DNA of 64,000 nucleotides from UBA6197 sp047638075. GTDB lineage: Bacteria; Pseudomonadota; Alphaproteobacteria; Rhodobacterales; Rhodobacteraceae. Both the position numbers and the translations under genes were made by a program. The notes beneath the pieces are model-generated. The model was not told the origin of the DNA. It saw only the letters and a program-made list of their open reading frames with translations, and searched no databases. Below are positions 9,363 through 17,253 of this stretch, piece after piece (position 1 is the first letter of the stretch; each line of letters begins with the position of its first letter). The DNA lies in NCBI RefSeq assembly GCF_047638075.1, contig NZ_JBLJBV010000066.1:67973-131972 (forward strand). The letters run 5' to 3'.

Positions 9363-9835
9363 CGCCCGAAGCCATTCTTGCCGCCGCCCGCGCCAAATCG
9401 CTTCGCATCGCTACTGCTGAAAGCTGCACCGGGGGCATGGTGGCCGTGGCGCTGACCGATGTGCCGGGGTCGTCGGACGTGTTCGATCGGGGTTTTGTAA
9501 CCTATTCCAACGCCGCCAAAACCGAGATGCTGGGCGTATCGCCTGCCACACTGGCCGCCCACGGCGCGGTTAGCGAAGAAGTCGCGGCTGAGATGGCCTT
9601 GGGCGCGCTCTCTCATTCGCAGGCCGGGTTGGTGGTGTCCGTCACCGGCATCGCTGGCCCCGGTGGATCAGAATTCAAACCCGAGGGGCGCGTCTGTTTC
9701 GGATTGGCCGAAACCGGCAAGCCGGTCATCACTGAAACCCGCGATTTCGGCGCCCTGGGCCGCGCGGCGGTGCGGCAAGCCGCCCGCGACCATGCGCTCG
9801 CGCTATTGGCAGCGGCGTTGCCGGGTCAGCCGTAA
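9359..9835 (+). CDS. pncC: CinA-family nicotinamide-nucleotide amidohydrolase (PncC)
   Basis: 158 aa, corresponding to only the C-terminal domain of CinA. The signature ATAESCTGGMVAVALTDVPGSS lies near the N-terminus (about 18-39), followed by VSVTGIAGPGG at about 98-108. The enzyme deamidates nicotinamide mononucleotide to nicotinate mononucleotide in the pyridine nucleotide salvage cycle. The start is GTG, overlapping the pgpA stop (GTGA). Its 3' end overlaps the 3' end of the convergent ratA gene by 10 bp. Confidence 0.92.
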   Translation: MTPEAILAAARAKSLRIATAESCTGGMVAVALTDVPGSSDVFDRGFVTYSNAAKTEMLGVSPATLAAHGAVSEEVAAEMALGALSHSQAGLVVSVTGIAGPGGSEFKPEGRVCFGLAETGKPVITETRDFGALGRAAVRQAARDHALALLAAALPGQP

Positions 9836-10275
9836 AGCACCTTCGCCCGTTGCTCGAACGCGCGCACGATCCGGCGCATCGCCTCATCAAAAACCACGCC
9901 GATGACCTTTTGCAAAATAATGTTGCGAAACTCGAAATCGACGAAAAACTCAACGTCGCAACCGCCTTCGGGGCGGTCGGCAAAGGTCCACCAGCTGCGC
10001 AGATATTTGAACGGCCCGTCAAGGTATTCGACCTCGACCCGGTTGCGGGCCGGCCAAAGCGTGGCCCGGCTGCCGAAACGTTCGCGAAACACCTTGAACG
10101 AGATCACCAGATCCGCCTCCAGCACTTCTGAGCCATCCGGCCCCGGCCTGCGCGACCGCACCCGTGCCGCCGAATTCCACGGCAAGAACTCGGGGTAGCG
10201 CGCCACATCCGACACCAGATCATACATCTGCGCCGCGCTATAAGGCATCACCCGTTTTTCCGAATGTGTCGGCAT
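9826..10275 (-). CDS. RatA/COQ10 family START-like protein
   Basis: 149 aa. Begins MPTHSEKRVMPYSAAQMYDLVSDVARYPEFLPW and contains EADLVISFKVFRERFGS, the pattern of the COQ10/RatA polyketide-cyclase (START) family. In mitochondria COQ10 binds ubiquinone and aids respiration; E. coli RatA has been described as acting on ribosome assembly. The alphaproteobacterial members are usually taken as ubiquinone-binding. The frame opens further upstream to 10365, but the ATG at 10275 matches the family start and the extra residues are not conserved in character. Divergent from hpt. The 3' end overlaps that of pncC. Confidence 0.88.
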   Translation of the reverse strand: MPTHSEKRVMPYSAAQMYDLVSDVARYPEFLPWNSAARVRSRRPGPDGSEVLEADLVISFKVFRERFGSRATLWPARNRVEVEYLDGPFKYLRSWWTFADRPEGGCDVEFFVDFEFRNIILQKVIGVVFDEAMRRIVRAFEQRAKVLYG

Positions 10276-10356
10276 CCCCGTCCCTTTTTCGCAATCCAAC
10301 CCGTGACTTTCCGTGCGTGTTTGCGTTAAACAGTGGCCAGAAATCAAGAGGTAGCC

Positions 10357-10896
10357 ATGACGCACCGCCCCTATGTCATTGATCAGATGATTTCGGCCAA
10401 GGCGATCGCCGCGCGGGTCGAAGAACTGGCCCAGGAAATAACTGCGGCCTACAAGGGCTCCGACAAGCTGGTGGTGGTCGGGCTGCTGCGCGGTTCATTC
10501 GTGTTCATCGCTGATCTGGTGCGCGAAATTGATTTGCCGGTGCAGGTCGATTTTCTTGAGGCGTCAAGCTATGGTGACGGCCTGTCGTCCTCGCGCGAAG
10601 TGCGGATCCTGAAGGACCTGCGGTCGGGGATTGAAGGGCAGGATGTGCTGGTCGTCGAAGATATCGTCGATACCGGATTCACGCTGGGCCATGTGCTGAC
10701 GATGCTGCGCGCACGCAACCCCAAACGGCTGGAAGTCTGCGCGCTTTTGGACAAACCCAGCCGCCGTGAAGTGCCGGTCAAAGCCACCTGGACCGGGTTC
10801 GAAATTCCCGATGAGTTTGTGGTGGGCTACGGTATCGACTTTGCGCAGCGCAACCGGAACCTGCCCTATATCGGCAAAGTGCGGTTCACCGAATGA
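10357..10896 (+). CDS. hpt: Hypoxanthine phosphoribosyltransferase
   Basis: 179 aa purine salvage enzyme joining hypoxanthine or guanine to PRPP. Visible landmarks are VVVGLLRGSFVFIADLVR near residue 38 (the pyrophosphate loop), the PRPP-binding motif VLVVEDIVDTGFTL at about 95-108, and VKATWTGFEIPDEFVVGYG, typical of bacterial Hpt. The ATG at 10357 is preceded by AAGAGG. The frame's earlier start at 10333 has no ribosome site and would add residues not found in the family. Four-base overlap with the small membrane protein downstream. Confidence 0.93.
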   Translation: MTHRPYVIDQMISAKAIAARVEELAQEITAAYKGSDKLVVVGLLRGSFVFIADLVREIDLPVQVDFLEASSYGDGLSSSREVRILKDLRSGIEGQDVLVVEDIVDTGFTLGHVLTMLRARNPKRLEVCALLDKPSRREVPVKATWTGFEIPDEFVVGYGIDFAQRNRNLPYIGKVRFTE

Positions 10897-11081
10897 ATCT
10901 GACATGGCTTTTGCGGATGTCCAAATGGTCGCGCAGGCCGCCCTCGTGGACGCGGGTCAAGCTGGTGGCGTTGGTGGTGGCCCTTTGCTTGTTGCTGTTC
11001 GGGCTGGAATGGGCGGGGCTGTGGCCCGACTGGGCGACGCTGCCCGCCAACCGCAACCCGGCACGCGGTTTTCGCCCCTGA
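10893..11081 (+). CDS. Small single-pass membrane protein of unknown function
   Basis: 62 aa, starting inside the hpt stop (ATGA), so it is probably co-translated with hpt. A basic N-terminus (SKWSRRPPSWTRVK) precedes one hydrophobic segment at about residues 24-40 (LVALVVALCLLLFGLEW). The tail is short, with WPDWATLPANRNPARG. The positive-inside pattern predicts a cytoplasmic N-terminus. I do not recognise a family. The overlap, high GC and coding bias like its neighbours make it a real gene. The IR CGCCAA-GCGG-TTGGCG at 11083-11098, just after its stop, could act as a weak terminator although no T-run follows. Confidence 0.7.
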   Translation: MNLTWLLRMSKWSRRPPSWTRVKLVALVVALCLLLFGLEWAGLWPDWATLPANRNPARGFRP

Positions 11082-11187
11082 CCGCCAAGCGGTTGGCGCG
11101 GGTGTAAAAAGCTGGCACAGTCAGGGGTCTTGCCCCGGCCCGTTCCGCGGCACCGCCAAAATCACCCCCCGGTGAAAGGAGCCTTTC

Positions 11188-12102
11188 ATGCGCCGCCTGT
11201 TTCGTCTTGCCCTTGTTCTTGCCCTGCCGGGGCTGGCCGCCTTTTGGTTCATCACCCGCCCGAACCCACTGCCCGCTGATGCGCTGGTCGGGCTGGTCGC
11301 TGACCCCGCCCACGGAGAGCAGGTGTTCTGGGCCGGCGGCTGCGCCTCGTGCCACATGACTGCGGGGGCCAAGGGCGATCAGATGCTGGAACTGGGCGGC
11401 GGGCAAAAATTCCCCTCCCCCTTTGGCACCTTCATCGCGCCCAATATCTCGAACGATCCCATCCAAGGTGTCGGCGGTTGGAGCAGTGATGACCTTGCCA
11501 ACGCAATGATGCGCGGCATTTCGCCCGAAGGGACACATTATTACCCCGCCTTCCCCTATGCCAGCTACGCCAAGGCCACCCCGCAAGATGTGGTGGACCT
11601 GCGCGCCTATCTGGCCACCCTGCCCGCTGTGGCCACACCCAGCCAGCCGCATGAGGTGGGCTTTCCCTTCAACCTCCGCCGCACCTTGGGCGGCTGGAAA
11701 TTCCTGTTTCTCAATACCGATTGGGTTATCGCGGGTGATCTGACTCCCGACGAAACCCGTGGCCGCTATCTGGCCGAGGCATTGGGGCACTGCGCCGAAT
11801 GCCACACCCCACGCAACCTGCTGGGCGGCTTGCAGCGCGACCAATGGCTTGCCGGCGCCCCGATACCCGGCGCCAAGGGCCGCTTCCCGAATATCACCCC
11901 AGCGCGCCTGAAGTGGTCGGCAGCCGAAATCGCCGACTATCTGAATACGGGCTTCACCCCCGAGTATGACAGCGCAGGCGGTCATATGGCGCTGGTCGTA
12001 GGCAATTTCGCGCGGCTCTCAGCCGAAGACCGCAGCGCCGTTGCCGCCTACCTCAAAAAAGTGCCGCCCATCGAAACACCGGCGACCGCCCCCGCGCGGT
12101 AA
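11188..12102 (+). CDS. Diheme cytochrome c
   Basis: 304 aa membrane-anchored or exported c-type cytochrome. An N-terminal hydrophobic segment (residues 4-22) can act as signal anchor. Heme sites are CASCH at 52-56 and CAECH at 202-206. The arrangement resembles the cytochrome subunits of alcohol/aldehyde dehydrogenase complexes, and it would carry electrons in the periplasm. At the usual sixth-ligand position of the first domain (YPAxPYxxY) this protein has Phe instead of Met, whereas the second domain keeps a candidate Met in GGHMALVV. No dehydrogenase partner lies nearby. RBS AAAGGAG precedes the ATG. Confidence 0.88.
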   Translation: MRRLFRLALVLALPGLAAFWFITRPNPLPADALVGLVADPAHGEQVFWAGGCASCHMTAGAKGDQMLELGGGQKFPSPFGTFIAPNISNDPIQGVGGWSSDDLANAMMRGISPEGTHYYPAFPYASYAKATPQDVVDLRAYLATLPAVATPSQPHEVGFPFNLRRTLGGWKFLFLNTDWVIAGDLTPDETRGRYLAEALGHCAECHTPRNLLGGLQRDQWLAGAPIPGAKGRFPNITPARLKWSAAEIADYLNTGFTPEYDSAGGHMALVVGNFARLSAEDRSAVAAYLKKVPPIETPATAPAR

Positions 12103-12242
12103 CCCACGTTTGCACAAGGGTTCAAATTCAACACAACGCGCGCTCTTTCTGGCGGGAATGCCCCCGTTGAGGGCATCGGCACTTGCACAAGGGCGCGCCA
12201 GTCCCCCTTGTGGAACCCGGCGCGATTGGGCAGGAATCAGGG

Positions 12243-13136
12243 ATGAACCAGACAGCGGATATCTTGTGCATCGGCTCGGTGCTGTGGGACATTATCGGTC
12301 GCACGCCCGGGCATATGCGCGAGGGCTCGGATGTGCCGGGGCGGATTACTCGGTTGCCGGGGGGTGTCGCGATGAACATCGCGATGACGCTGGCCCGCTT
12401 TGGCATGCGGCCGGCGCTGCTTTCTACCGTGGGCCGCGACGCCGAGGGCGACGAGTTGATCGCAAGCGCCGCGCATATGGGCCTGATCTGCAATCATATT
12501 TACCGCTCAAACGATCTGCCGACAGATCGTTATATGGCGATCGAGGGTGCCAATGGCCTGATCGCCGCTATCGCAGACGCCCATTCGCTGGAAGCCGTGG
12601 GCGACAAGATCCTGCGCCCGCTTGCCGATGGCGCCTTGGGCAGCGCGGCAAAGCCCTGGGCCGGCCCGGTGGCGCTGGACGGGAACCTGACCGAGTCGCT
12701 CTTGGCCACAATCGCCATATCGCCGCTTTTCGCCCTGGCCGATCTGCGGATTGCCCCCGCCAGCCCCGGCAAGGCCGAACGGCTGCGCCCCTTGCTGGAT
12801 CACCCCAACGCAACACTTTATGTCAACCTTGATGAGGCGGGGCTGCTTTGTCAGCGCAGCTTTGAAAGCGCCCCCGAGGCCGCCGAAGGGCTGATAGCGC
12901 GTGGTGCGCACCGCGTTCTGGTCACCAATGGCGCCCACACCGCCGCCGACGGCGCGCAGGGCAGCGTTCTGACCCAGACCCCACCGCCCGTTCTGGTGAC
13001 CCGTGTCACCGGCGCGGGCGATACTTTCATGGCCGCCCATCTGGTGGCCGAACGGCGCGGGCTGGACCGCGCCGCATCCCTTGCCGCGGCACTTGACGCC
13101 GCTGCGCGCTACGTCTCAGGAGATATCGCCACATGA
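12243..13136 (+). CDS. psuK: Pseudouridine kinase (PfkB family)
   Basis: 297 aa ribokinase-family sugar kinase. The N-terminus ILCIGSVLWDIIGRT leads to the substrate-binding region RLPGGVAMNIAMTLARFG. The catalytic and anion-hole motif VTRVTGAGDTFMAAHL lies near residue 258. The overlap of 4 bp with a pseudouridine-5'-phosphate glycosidase gene makes pseudouridine kinase the best call among PfkB enzymes: it phosphorylates pseudouridine at the 5' position, and PsuG then splits the C-glycosidic bond. The ATG at 12243 was chosen because the upstream in-frame ATG at 12183 adds residues without family similarity. The 140 bp upstream contains repeats that could be an operator. Confidence 0.88.
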   Translation: MNQTADILCIGSVLWDIIGRTPGHMREGSDVPGRITRLPGGVAMNIAMTLARFGMRPALLSTVGRDAEGDELIASAAHMGLICNHIYRSNDLPTDRYMAIEGANGLIAAIADAHSLEAVGDKILRPLADGALGSAAKPWAGPVALDGNLTESLLATIAISPLFALADLRIAPASPGKAERLRPLLDHPNATLYVNLDEAGLLCQRSFESAPEAAEGLIARGAHRVLVTNGAHTAADGAQGSVLTQTPPPVLVTRVTGAGDTFMAAHLVAERRGLDRAASLAAALDAAARYVSGDIAT

Positions 13137-14047
13137 CCGCCCCCCTCAGCTATTCACCCGAAGCCCGCGCCGCCCTTGATACCGGCCGCGCCGTCGTGGC
13201 GCTGGAAAGCACGATCATCACCCACGGCATGCCCTACCCGCAAAACCTTGAAACCGCCCGCGCGGTCGAGGCCGAGGTCCGCGCAGCCGGTGCCGTTCCC
13301 GCCACCATCGCCATTCAAAACGGCCACATCCACATCGGCCTGACCGAAGTCGAGCTGGACCAACTGGCGCAGACACCCGATGCGATGAAGCTTAGCCGTG
13401 CCGATCTGGCCGCCTGCCTCGCAATGGGCCGCACCGGCGCCACGACAGTCGCCGCAACGATGATCTGTGCCCATCTGGCCGGGATCCACGTCTTTGCCAC
13501 CGGCGGTATCGGCGGTGTGCACCGCGGCGCCGAAACCTCGTTTGACATCTCTGCTGATCTGTCGGAACTGGCGGCAACCCCGGTCACGGTGGTTGCTGCG
13601 GGCGCGAAAGCCATCCTTGATCTGCCGAAAACGCTTGAGGTGCTTGAAACGCTGGGGGTGCCGGTCATCGCCCTGGGGCAAGACAAATTCCCGGCCTTCT
13701 GGTCGCGCAGCTCGGGCCTGACGGCGCCGCTGCGCATGGACAGCGCCGCCGAAATCGCCGCCGCCCATCTCATGCGCGCGCGCATCGGCCTGCCCGGCGG
13801 CCAGCTGATCGCCAACCCGATCCCGAAAGCCGCCGAAATCGCCCGCGAAGACATCACCCCGGTGATCGAGGCCGCCCTTTCCGAGGCCGAAGCCCAGGGG
13901 ATCAGCGCCAAAGCCGTCACCCCCTTCCTGTTGCAACGCATCTTCGAGCTGACCGAAGGGCGGTCTTTAGCCTCCAACATCGCGCTGGTGCTGAACAATG
14001 CGCGTCTGGGCGCCGCAATTGCCCTGGAAATCGAGCGCCAGACCTAA
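13133..14047 (+). CDS. psuG: Pseudouridine-5'-phosphate glycosidase
   Basis: 304 aa. The sequence starts ARAALDTGRAVVALESTIITHGMPYPQN, and its central VFATGGIGGVHRGAETSFDISADL is diagnostic of the PsuG (IndA-like) fold. The enzyme cleaves pseudouridine 5'-phosphate to uracil and ribose 5-phosphate using a catalytic Lys and a divalent metal. It completes the two-step pseudouridine catabolic pathway with psuK, to which it is translationally coupled. Length matches the family. Confidence 0.95.
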   Translation: MTAPLSYSPEARAALDTGRAVVALESTIITHGMPYPQNLETARAVEAEVRAAGAVPATIAIQNGHIHIGLTEVELDQLAQTPDAMKLSRADLAACLAMGRTGATTVAATMICAHLAGIHVFATGGIGGVHRGAETSFDISADLSELAATPVTVVAAGAKAILDLPKTLEVLETLGVPVIALGQDKFPAFWSRSSGLTAPLRMDSAAEIAAAHLMRARIGLPGGQLIANPIPKAAEIAREDITPVIEAALSEAEAQGISAKAVTPFLLQRIFELTEGRSLASNIALVLNNARLGAAIALEIERQT

Positions 14048-14110
14048 GCTGCCCATTGCAGCACCCCGCCCCCCTCCATAAGTTACGCCAAACCCGGAGG
14101 GAACCGCCAG

Positions 14111-14785
14111 ATGACCGACCCCGATCCCGCGCCGCGCAAGCGAAGCGTCTTTGCAACCTTGCGCGCCTCGTTCCTGACCGGGCTGGTCGTCGTGGCACCC
14201 ATTGGCCTGACGCTGTGGCTGATCTGGACGGTCACCGGCTGGATCGACGGTTGGGTGCTGCCGCTGATCCCCGAACGCTGGCAACCCGAACAATATATCG
14301 GGATCAACCTGCGTGGCCTCGGGGTGATCATCTTTTTGGTTTTCACGGTTATTGCAGGCTGGCTGGCCAAGGGGTTTTTCGGCCGCTCGCTGTTGCGCTG
14401 GGGCGAAGGGCTGGTCGATCGGATGCCGGTCATCCGCTCGATCTACAATGGCTTGAAACAAATCGCTGAAACCGTTTTTGCACAGACCGAATCCAACTTT
14501 GACAAGGCCTGCCTGGTCGAATACCCGCGCCCCGGCATCTGGGCGATCGGCTTTGTCTCCACCAAAGCCAAGGGCGAGGTGCTGCTGCGCACCCCCCACG
14601 ACGGCGACGTGATGTCGGTCTTCCTGCCCACCACACCAAACCCGACCTCGGGGTTTTTGCTGTTCGTCCCCGAAACAGACCTGATCTATCTGGATATGGG
14701 GGTCGAAGACGCGGCCAAACTGATCATTTCCGCAGGCTTGGTCTATCCCAACCCAAAAGACCCAACCACGCCGCCCAAGCCCTAA
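14111..14785 (+). CDS. DUF502 family membrane protein
   Basis: 224 aa. Two membrane segments (about 20-43 and 68-88) are followed by LVDRMPVIRSIYNGLKQIAETVF and a beta-rich soluble part, the standard layout of DUF502. The function of the family is not established. A GGAGGGAACC ribosome site lies before the ATG. It stands 63 bp after psuG on the same strand and may share its transcript, but there is no overlap and no functional link is obvious. Confidence 0.88.
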   Translation: MTDPDPAPRKRSVFATLRASFLTGLVVVAPIGLTLWLIWTVTGWIDGWVLPLIPERWQPEQYIGINLRGLGVIIFLVFTVIAGWLAKGFFGRSLLRWGEGLVDRMPVIRSIYNGLKQIAETVFAQTESNFDKACLVEYPRPGIWAIGFVSTKAKGEVLLRTPHDGDVMSVFLPTTPNPTSGFLLFVPETDLIYLDMGVEDAAKLIISAGLVYPNPKDPTTPPKP

Positions 14786-14840
14786 GACCCGCGCGTCCAG
14801 CTGCAACAGCCCCCAACCGCGCCCCCTCCCCCCCCTCTGG

Positions 14841-14892
14841 CTTTTTTTTGGCAAAAATACTCCGCGGGGGTCCGGGGGCGCGAAGCCCCCGG
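14841..14892 (-). repeat. Dispersed hairpin element of the GAGTATTTTT type
   Basis: Read on the minus strand, an 8-bp stem (CCGGGGGC/GCCCCCGG with loop TTCGC, 14872-14892) is followed by ACCCCCGCGGAGTATTTTTGCC and a long A-run. Two related copies of the GAGTATTT core occur at 17607-17630 and 53174-53206. From general familiarity with Rhodobacterales genomes this is a common dispersed intergenic element. A role as terminator or mRNA-stability element is inference. Confidence 0.6.
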
Positions 14893-15043
14893 CGGTCTCT
14901 CACGGGGCGGCCCTTCTGTCACCCATAAGAAACGCCCGGCCAATGATCTGGTCCCCTCCCAGCCGATGTGGGGGGCATGAACAGATCCTTTCCGCATGTG
15001 GTGACAGTTGCGCGATTGCCCGTTCACACCCCAAACGTCATGC

Positions 15044-15073
15044 AAAAAAAAACGCCCGCACGAGGCGGGCGTT
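15044..15073 (-). terminator. Intrinsic terminator of the candidate sRNA
   Basis: Minus-strand stem AACGCCCGC/GCGGGCGTT with loop CTCGT is followed directly by a run of T (nine A on the plus strand, 15044-15052). This is the clearest factor-independent terminator in the window. It faces away from both neighbouring protein genes. Confidence 0.85.
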
Positions 15074-15119
15074 AAGTCATGAGGCAGGTTTCATACAGGC
15101 AAGAAACCTATCGAGCAGT
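15044..15119 (-). ncRNA. Candidate small regulatory RNA, about 76 nt
   Basis: On the minus strand a sigma70-like promoter (TTGGAT, 17 bp, TATAAG) points to a start near 15119. The predicted RNA has a first hairpin with a perfect 7-bp stem, AGGTTTC/GAAACCT (15086-15092 with 15103-15109, 10-nt loop). A linker follows, then an intrinsic terminator with a 9-bp stem and a run of T. Everything needed for a stand-alone transcript lies inside an intergenic gap, and nothing else on this strand needs a terminator here. A possible 5-codon ORF (MKPAS) inside it has no clear ribosome site, so a non-coding reading is preferred. I do not recognise the family. Confidence 0.6.
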
Positions 15120-15125
15120 AGGTAT

Positions 15126-15154
15126 CTTATAAGCGCTTAGTTGCCGTAATCCAA
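15126..15154 (-). promoter_or_regulatory. Promoter of the candidate sRNA
   Basis: Minus-strand -35 TTGGAT (15149-15154) and -10 TATAAG (15126-15131) are separated by 17 bp. The spacer includes the palindrome TAAGCGCTTA (with the -10 edge), which could bind a regulator. Spacing and hexamers fit the housekeeping sigma factor. Confidence 0.55.
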
Positions 15155-15228
15155 GGGAAAAGTTTGCGTATCGCGCCGTGCAAAGCTAGCTTCGCCCCGA
15201 AAAGAACAGGCAAGCCGGGGTTATCGCG

Positions 15229-17052
15229 ATGCTGAAATTGGTGTTTTTGCGGGGCCTGCGGTGCTGCCTTGTCGCTTTGGGCCCTGTATTGATGGGGGCC
15301 GCAGCCCATGCGGACGCAACACATGGTATAGCGATGTACGGCAGCCCTGCCCTGCCGGCCGGGTTTGATCATCTGCCCTACGCCAACCCCGACGCCCCCA
15401 AAGGCGGCCGTATTCGCTTGGGCGAATCGGGCGGATTCGATTCCCTCAACCCCTGGATCCTGTCAGGGCGGGCCGCCGCTGGTGTCGCCGCCTACACAGT
15501 CGAATCACTCATGGGCCGCAGTGCGGATGAGCCGTTCACGCTTTACGGGCTGCTGGCCGAAAGCAGTGATACCGATGAGGCGCGCTCTTACGTCGAATTT
15601 ACCCTGCGTGAAAACGCCCGCTTTTCAGACGGCACCCCGGTCACCGTTGATGACGTGATGTGGAGCTATGAAACCTTGGGCACCAAGGGCCATGCCCGCT
15701 ATCACACCGCCTGGGCGAAGGTCGCAAAAATGGAGCAGACCGGCCCGCGGTCCGTCCGCTTCACCTTTGATGCGCCTGACCGCGAACTTGCGCTGCTGAT
15801 GGGGATGCGCCCGATTTTGAAAAAGGCACAGTGGCGGGGCAAGGACTTTGCCGCCTCGACACTGGAGGTGCCGATCGGGTCGGGCCCCTATGTGGTCGAT
15901 CGGTTTGAGCCGGGCAGGTTCATCAGCCTGAAACGCAATCCCGACTGGTGGGGCAAGGATCTGCCCCTTAACCGGGGCCAGTACAACTTTGATGAAATCC
16001 GCTATGATTATTTCGGCGATGGCGGCGTGGTATTTGAGGCGTTCAAGGGCGGCGAGATCGACACATGGCGCGAAACCAACAGCGCCAAATGGGCGCGCGA
16101 ATATACGTTTCCGGCGGTCAGTTCAGGCAAGGTCGAGAAAGCCGAAATTCCGCACCACCGGCCATCCGGGATCACCGGGTTGGTGTTCAATACCCGCAGA
16201 CCCGTTTTTGCCGATTGGCGCGTGCGCGAAGCGCTGACACTGGCGTTCAACTTTGAATTCATCAACGCCACGCTCAATGACGGGACCGAGCCGCGGATCA
16301 GCTCGTATTTTTCCAACTCCGCCTTGGGTATGGCGCCGGGGCCGGCGACCGGGCGGGTGGCCGCATTGCTGGCGCCCTTTGCTGGCGATCTGATCCCCGG
16401 CACGCTTGAAGGCTATGTCTTACCCATTGCAGACGGGACCGAATTGAACCGCGGCAATAGCCGCAAGGCGATGCGCCTGCTGGAAGATGCGGGCTGGACC
16501 GTGGACGACGACGGGGTTTTGAAAAACGCCCAAGGCGCGCCCTTCACCTTTGAGATTGTCTTGGCGCAGGGCGCAGCCGAAGTGCAATCCATCGTCGACA
16601 TCTATACCGAGGCGTTGACCCGGCTGGGCATCGCGCCGCGTCTGACCACGGTGGATGACGCCCAATACAAGGAGCGCACCAATACCTATGATTTCGACAT
16701 GGCCTGGTATACCCGCGCGCTTTCGCTAAGCCCCGGAAATGAGCAGATGCTTTACTGGGGCGCGCAGGGGGTAAAACAGCCGGGCAGCCGTAACTGGATG
16801 GGAATGAATTCCCCCGCCGCCGAGGCGATGATTGCCGCGATGTTGGCCGCCGACAGCGAAGCCGAATTCACCGCTGCCGTGCAGGCGCTCGACCGGGTGT
16901 TGACCGCGGGGCGCTATGTGATTCCCATCTGGTATAGCAAAGTCTCGCGGCTGGCCTATGATCGGGATCTTCACTTTCCCCGGCGGATTCCGCTATACGG
17001 AGATTGGCCGGGCTTTCAGCCCGATGTCTGGTGGTATGAGGCAGTGAAATGA
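15229..17052 (+). CDS. Periplasmic oligopeptide-binding protein, YejA-like (SBP family 5)
   Basis: 607 aa. A signal peptide (about residues 1-28, ending AAAHA) precedes GIAMYGSPALPAGFDHLPYANPDAPKGG, the typical start of YejA-type binding proteins. Further in are SLNPWIL and the family's FSDGTPVTVDDVMWSYE. It would deliver peptides to an ABC permease, but none of the transporter genes adjoin it, so the partners must lie elsewhere. The gene lies 173 bp downstream of the -35 side of the divergent candidate sRNA unit and ends overlapping an entericidin-like gene (ATGA). Confidence 0.9.
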   Translation: MLKLVFLRGLRCCLVALGPVLMGAAAHADATHGIAMYGSPALPAGFDHLPYANPDAPKGGRIRLGESGGFDSLNPWILSGRAAAGVAAYTVESLMGRSADEPFTLYGLLAESSDTDEARSYVEFTLRENARFSDGTPVTVDDVMWSYETLGTKGHARYHTAWAKVAKMEQTGPRSVRFTFDAPDRELALLMGMRPILKKAQWRGKDFAASTLEVPIGSGPYVVDRFEPGRFISLKRNPDWWGKDLPLNRGQYNFDEIRYDYFGDGGVVFEAFKGGEIDTWRETNSAKWAREYTFPAVSSGKVEKAEIPHHRPSGITGLVFNTRRPVFADWRVREALTLAFNFEFINATLNDGTEPRISSYFSNSALGMAPGPATGRVAALLAPFAGDLIPGTLEGYVLPIADGTELNRGNSRKAMRLLEDAGWTVDDDGVLKNAQGAPFTFEIVLAQGAAEVQSIVDIYTEALTRLGIAPRLTTVDDAQYKERTNTYDFDMAWYTRALSLSPGNEQMLYWGAQGVKQPGSRNWMGMNSPAAEAMIAAMLAADSEAEFTAAVQALDRVLTAGRYVIPIWYSKVSRLAYDRDLHFPRRIPLYGDWPGFQPDVWWYEAVK

Positions 17053-17162
17053 AAAAACTGATGATTCTGGCCTGTCTGGTAGCCCTTGCAGGGTGCAACA
17101 CCGTCGCGGGTGTAGGGGATGATGTCTCTGGTGGCGCGCGTCAGGTGCAAAGCTGGTTCTGA
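17049..17162 (+). CDS. Entericidin-like small lipoprotein
   Basis: 37 aa, MKKLMILACLVALAGCNTVAGVGDDV. A lipoprotein signal with lipobox LAGC places Cys16 at the mature N-terminus, and CNTVAGVGDDV matches the EcnA/EcnB family. These are outer-membrane or envelope lipoproteins whose role is poorly known outside enterics, where they were proposed as an antidote/toxin pair. It starts within the stop of the YejA-like gene, and only one copy is present here. Too short for most automatic gene callers. Confidence 0.8.
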   Translation: MKKLMILACLVALAGCNTVAGVGDDVSGGARQVQSWF

Positions 17163-17253
17163 TCCGATTTTCCTTTGCGTTTTCACCGATTGACGGCAAA
17201 CTCGCATATAGGGGGCCAACCATCGCAAGATTGCAAGGAAACGGAGAACACGA

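Larger units (their letters stand above)
14786..15228. other. Intergenic region with a repeat element and a candidate sRNA, no protein gene
   Basis: 443 bp between the DUF502 gene and the YejA-like gene. It holds the dispersed hairpin repeat at 14841-14892 and, on the minus strand, a complete small-RNA unit (promoter 15126-15154, terminator 15044-15073). The stretch 14893-15043 shows nothing I can name. No open frame in it has protein-like composition. Confidence 0.7.

Noticed and set aside
15075..15092. Five-codon ORF (MKPAS) inside the candidate sRNA
   Set aside because: No Shine-Dalgarno sequence and its start lies within the first stem; coding is not supported.
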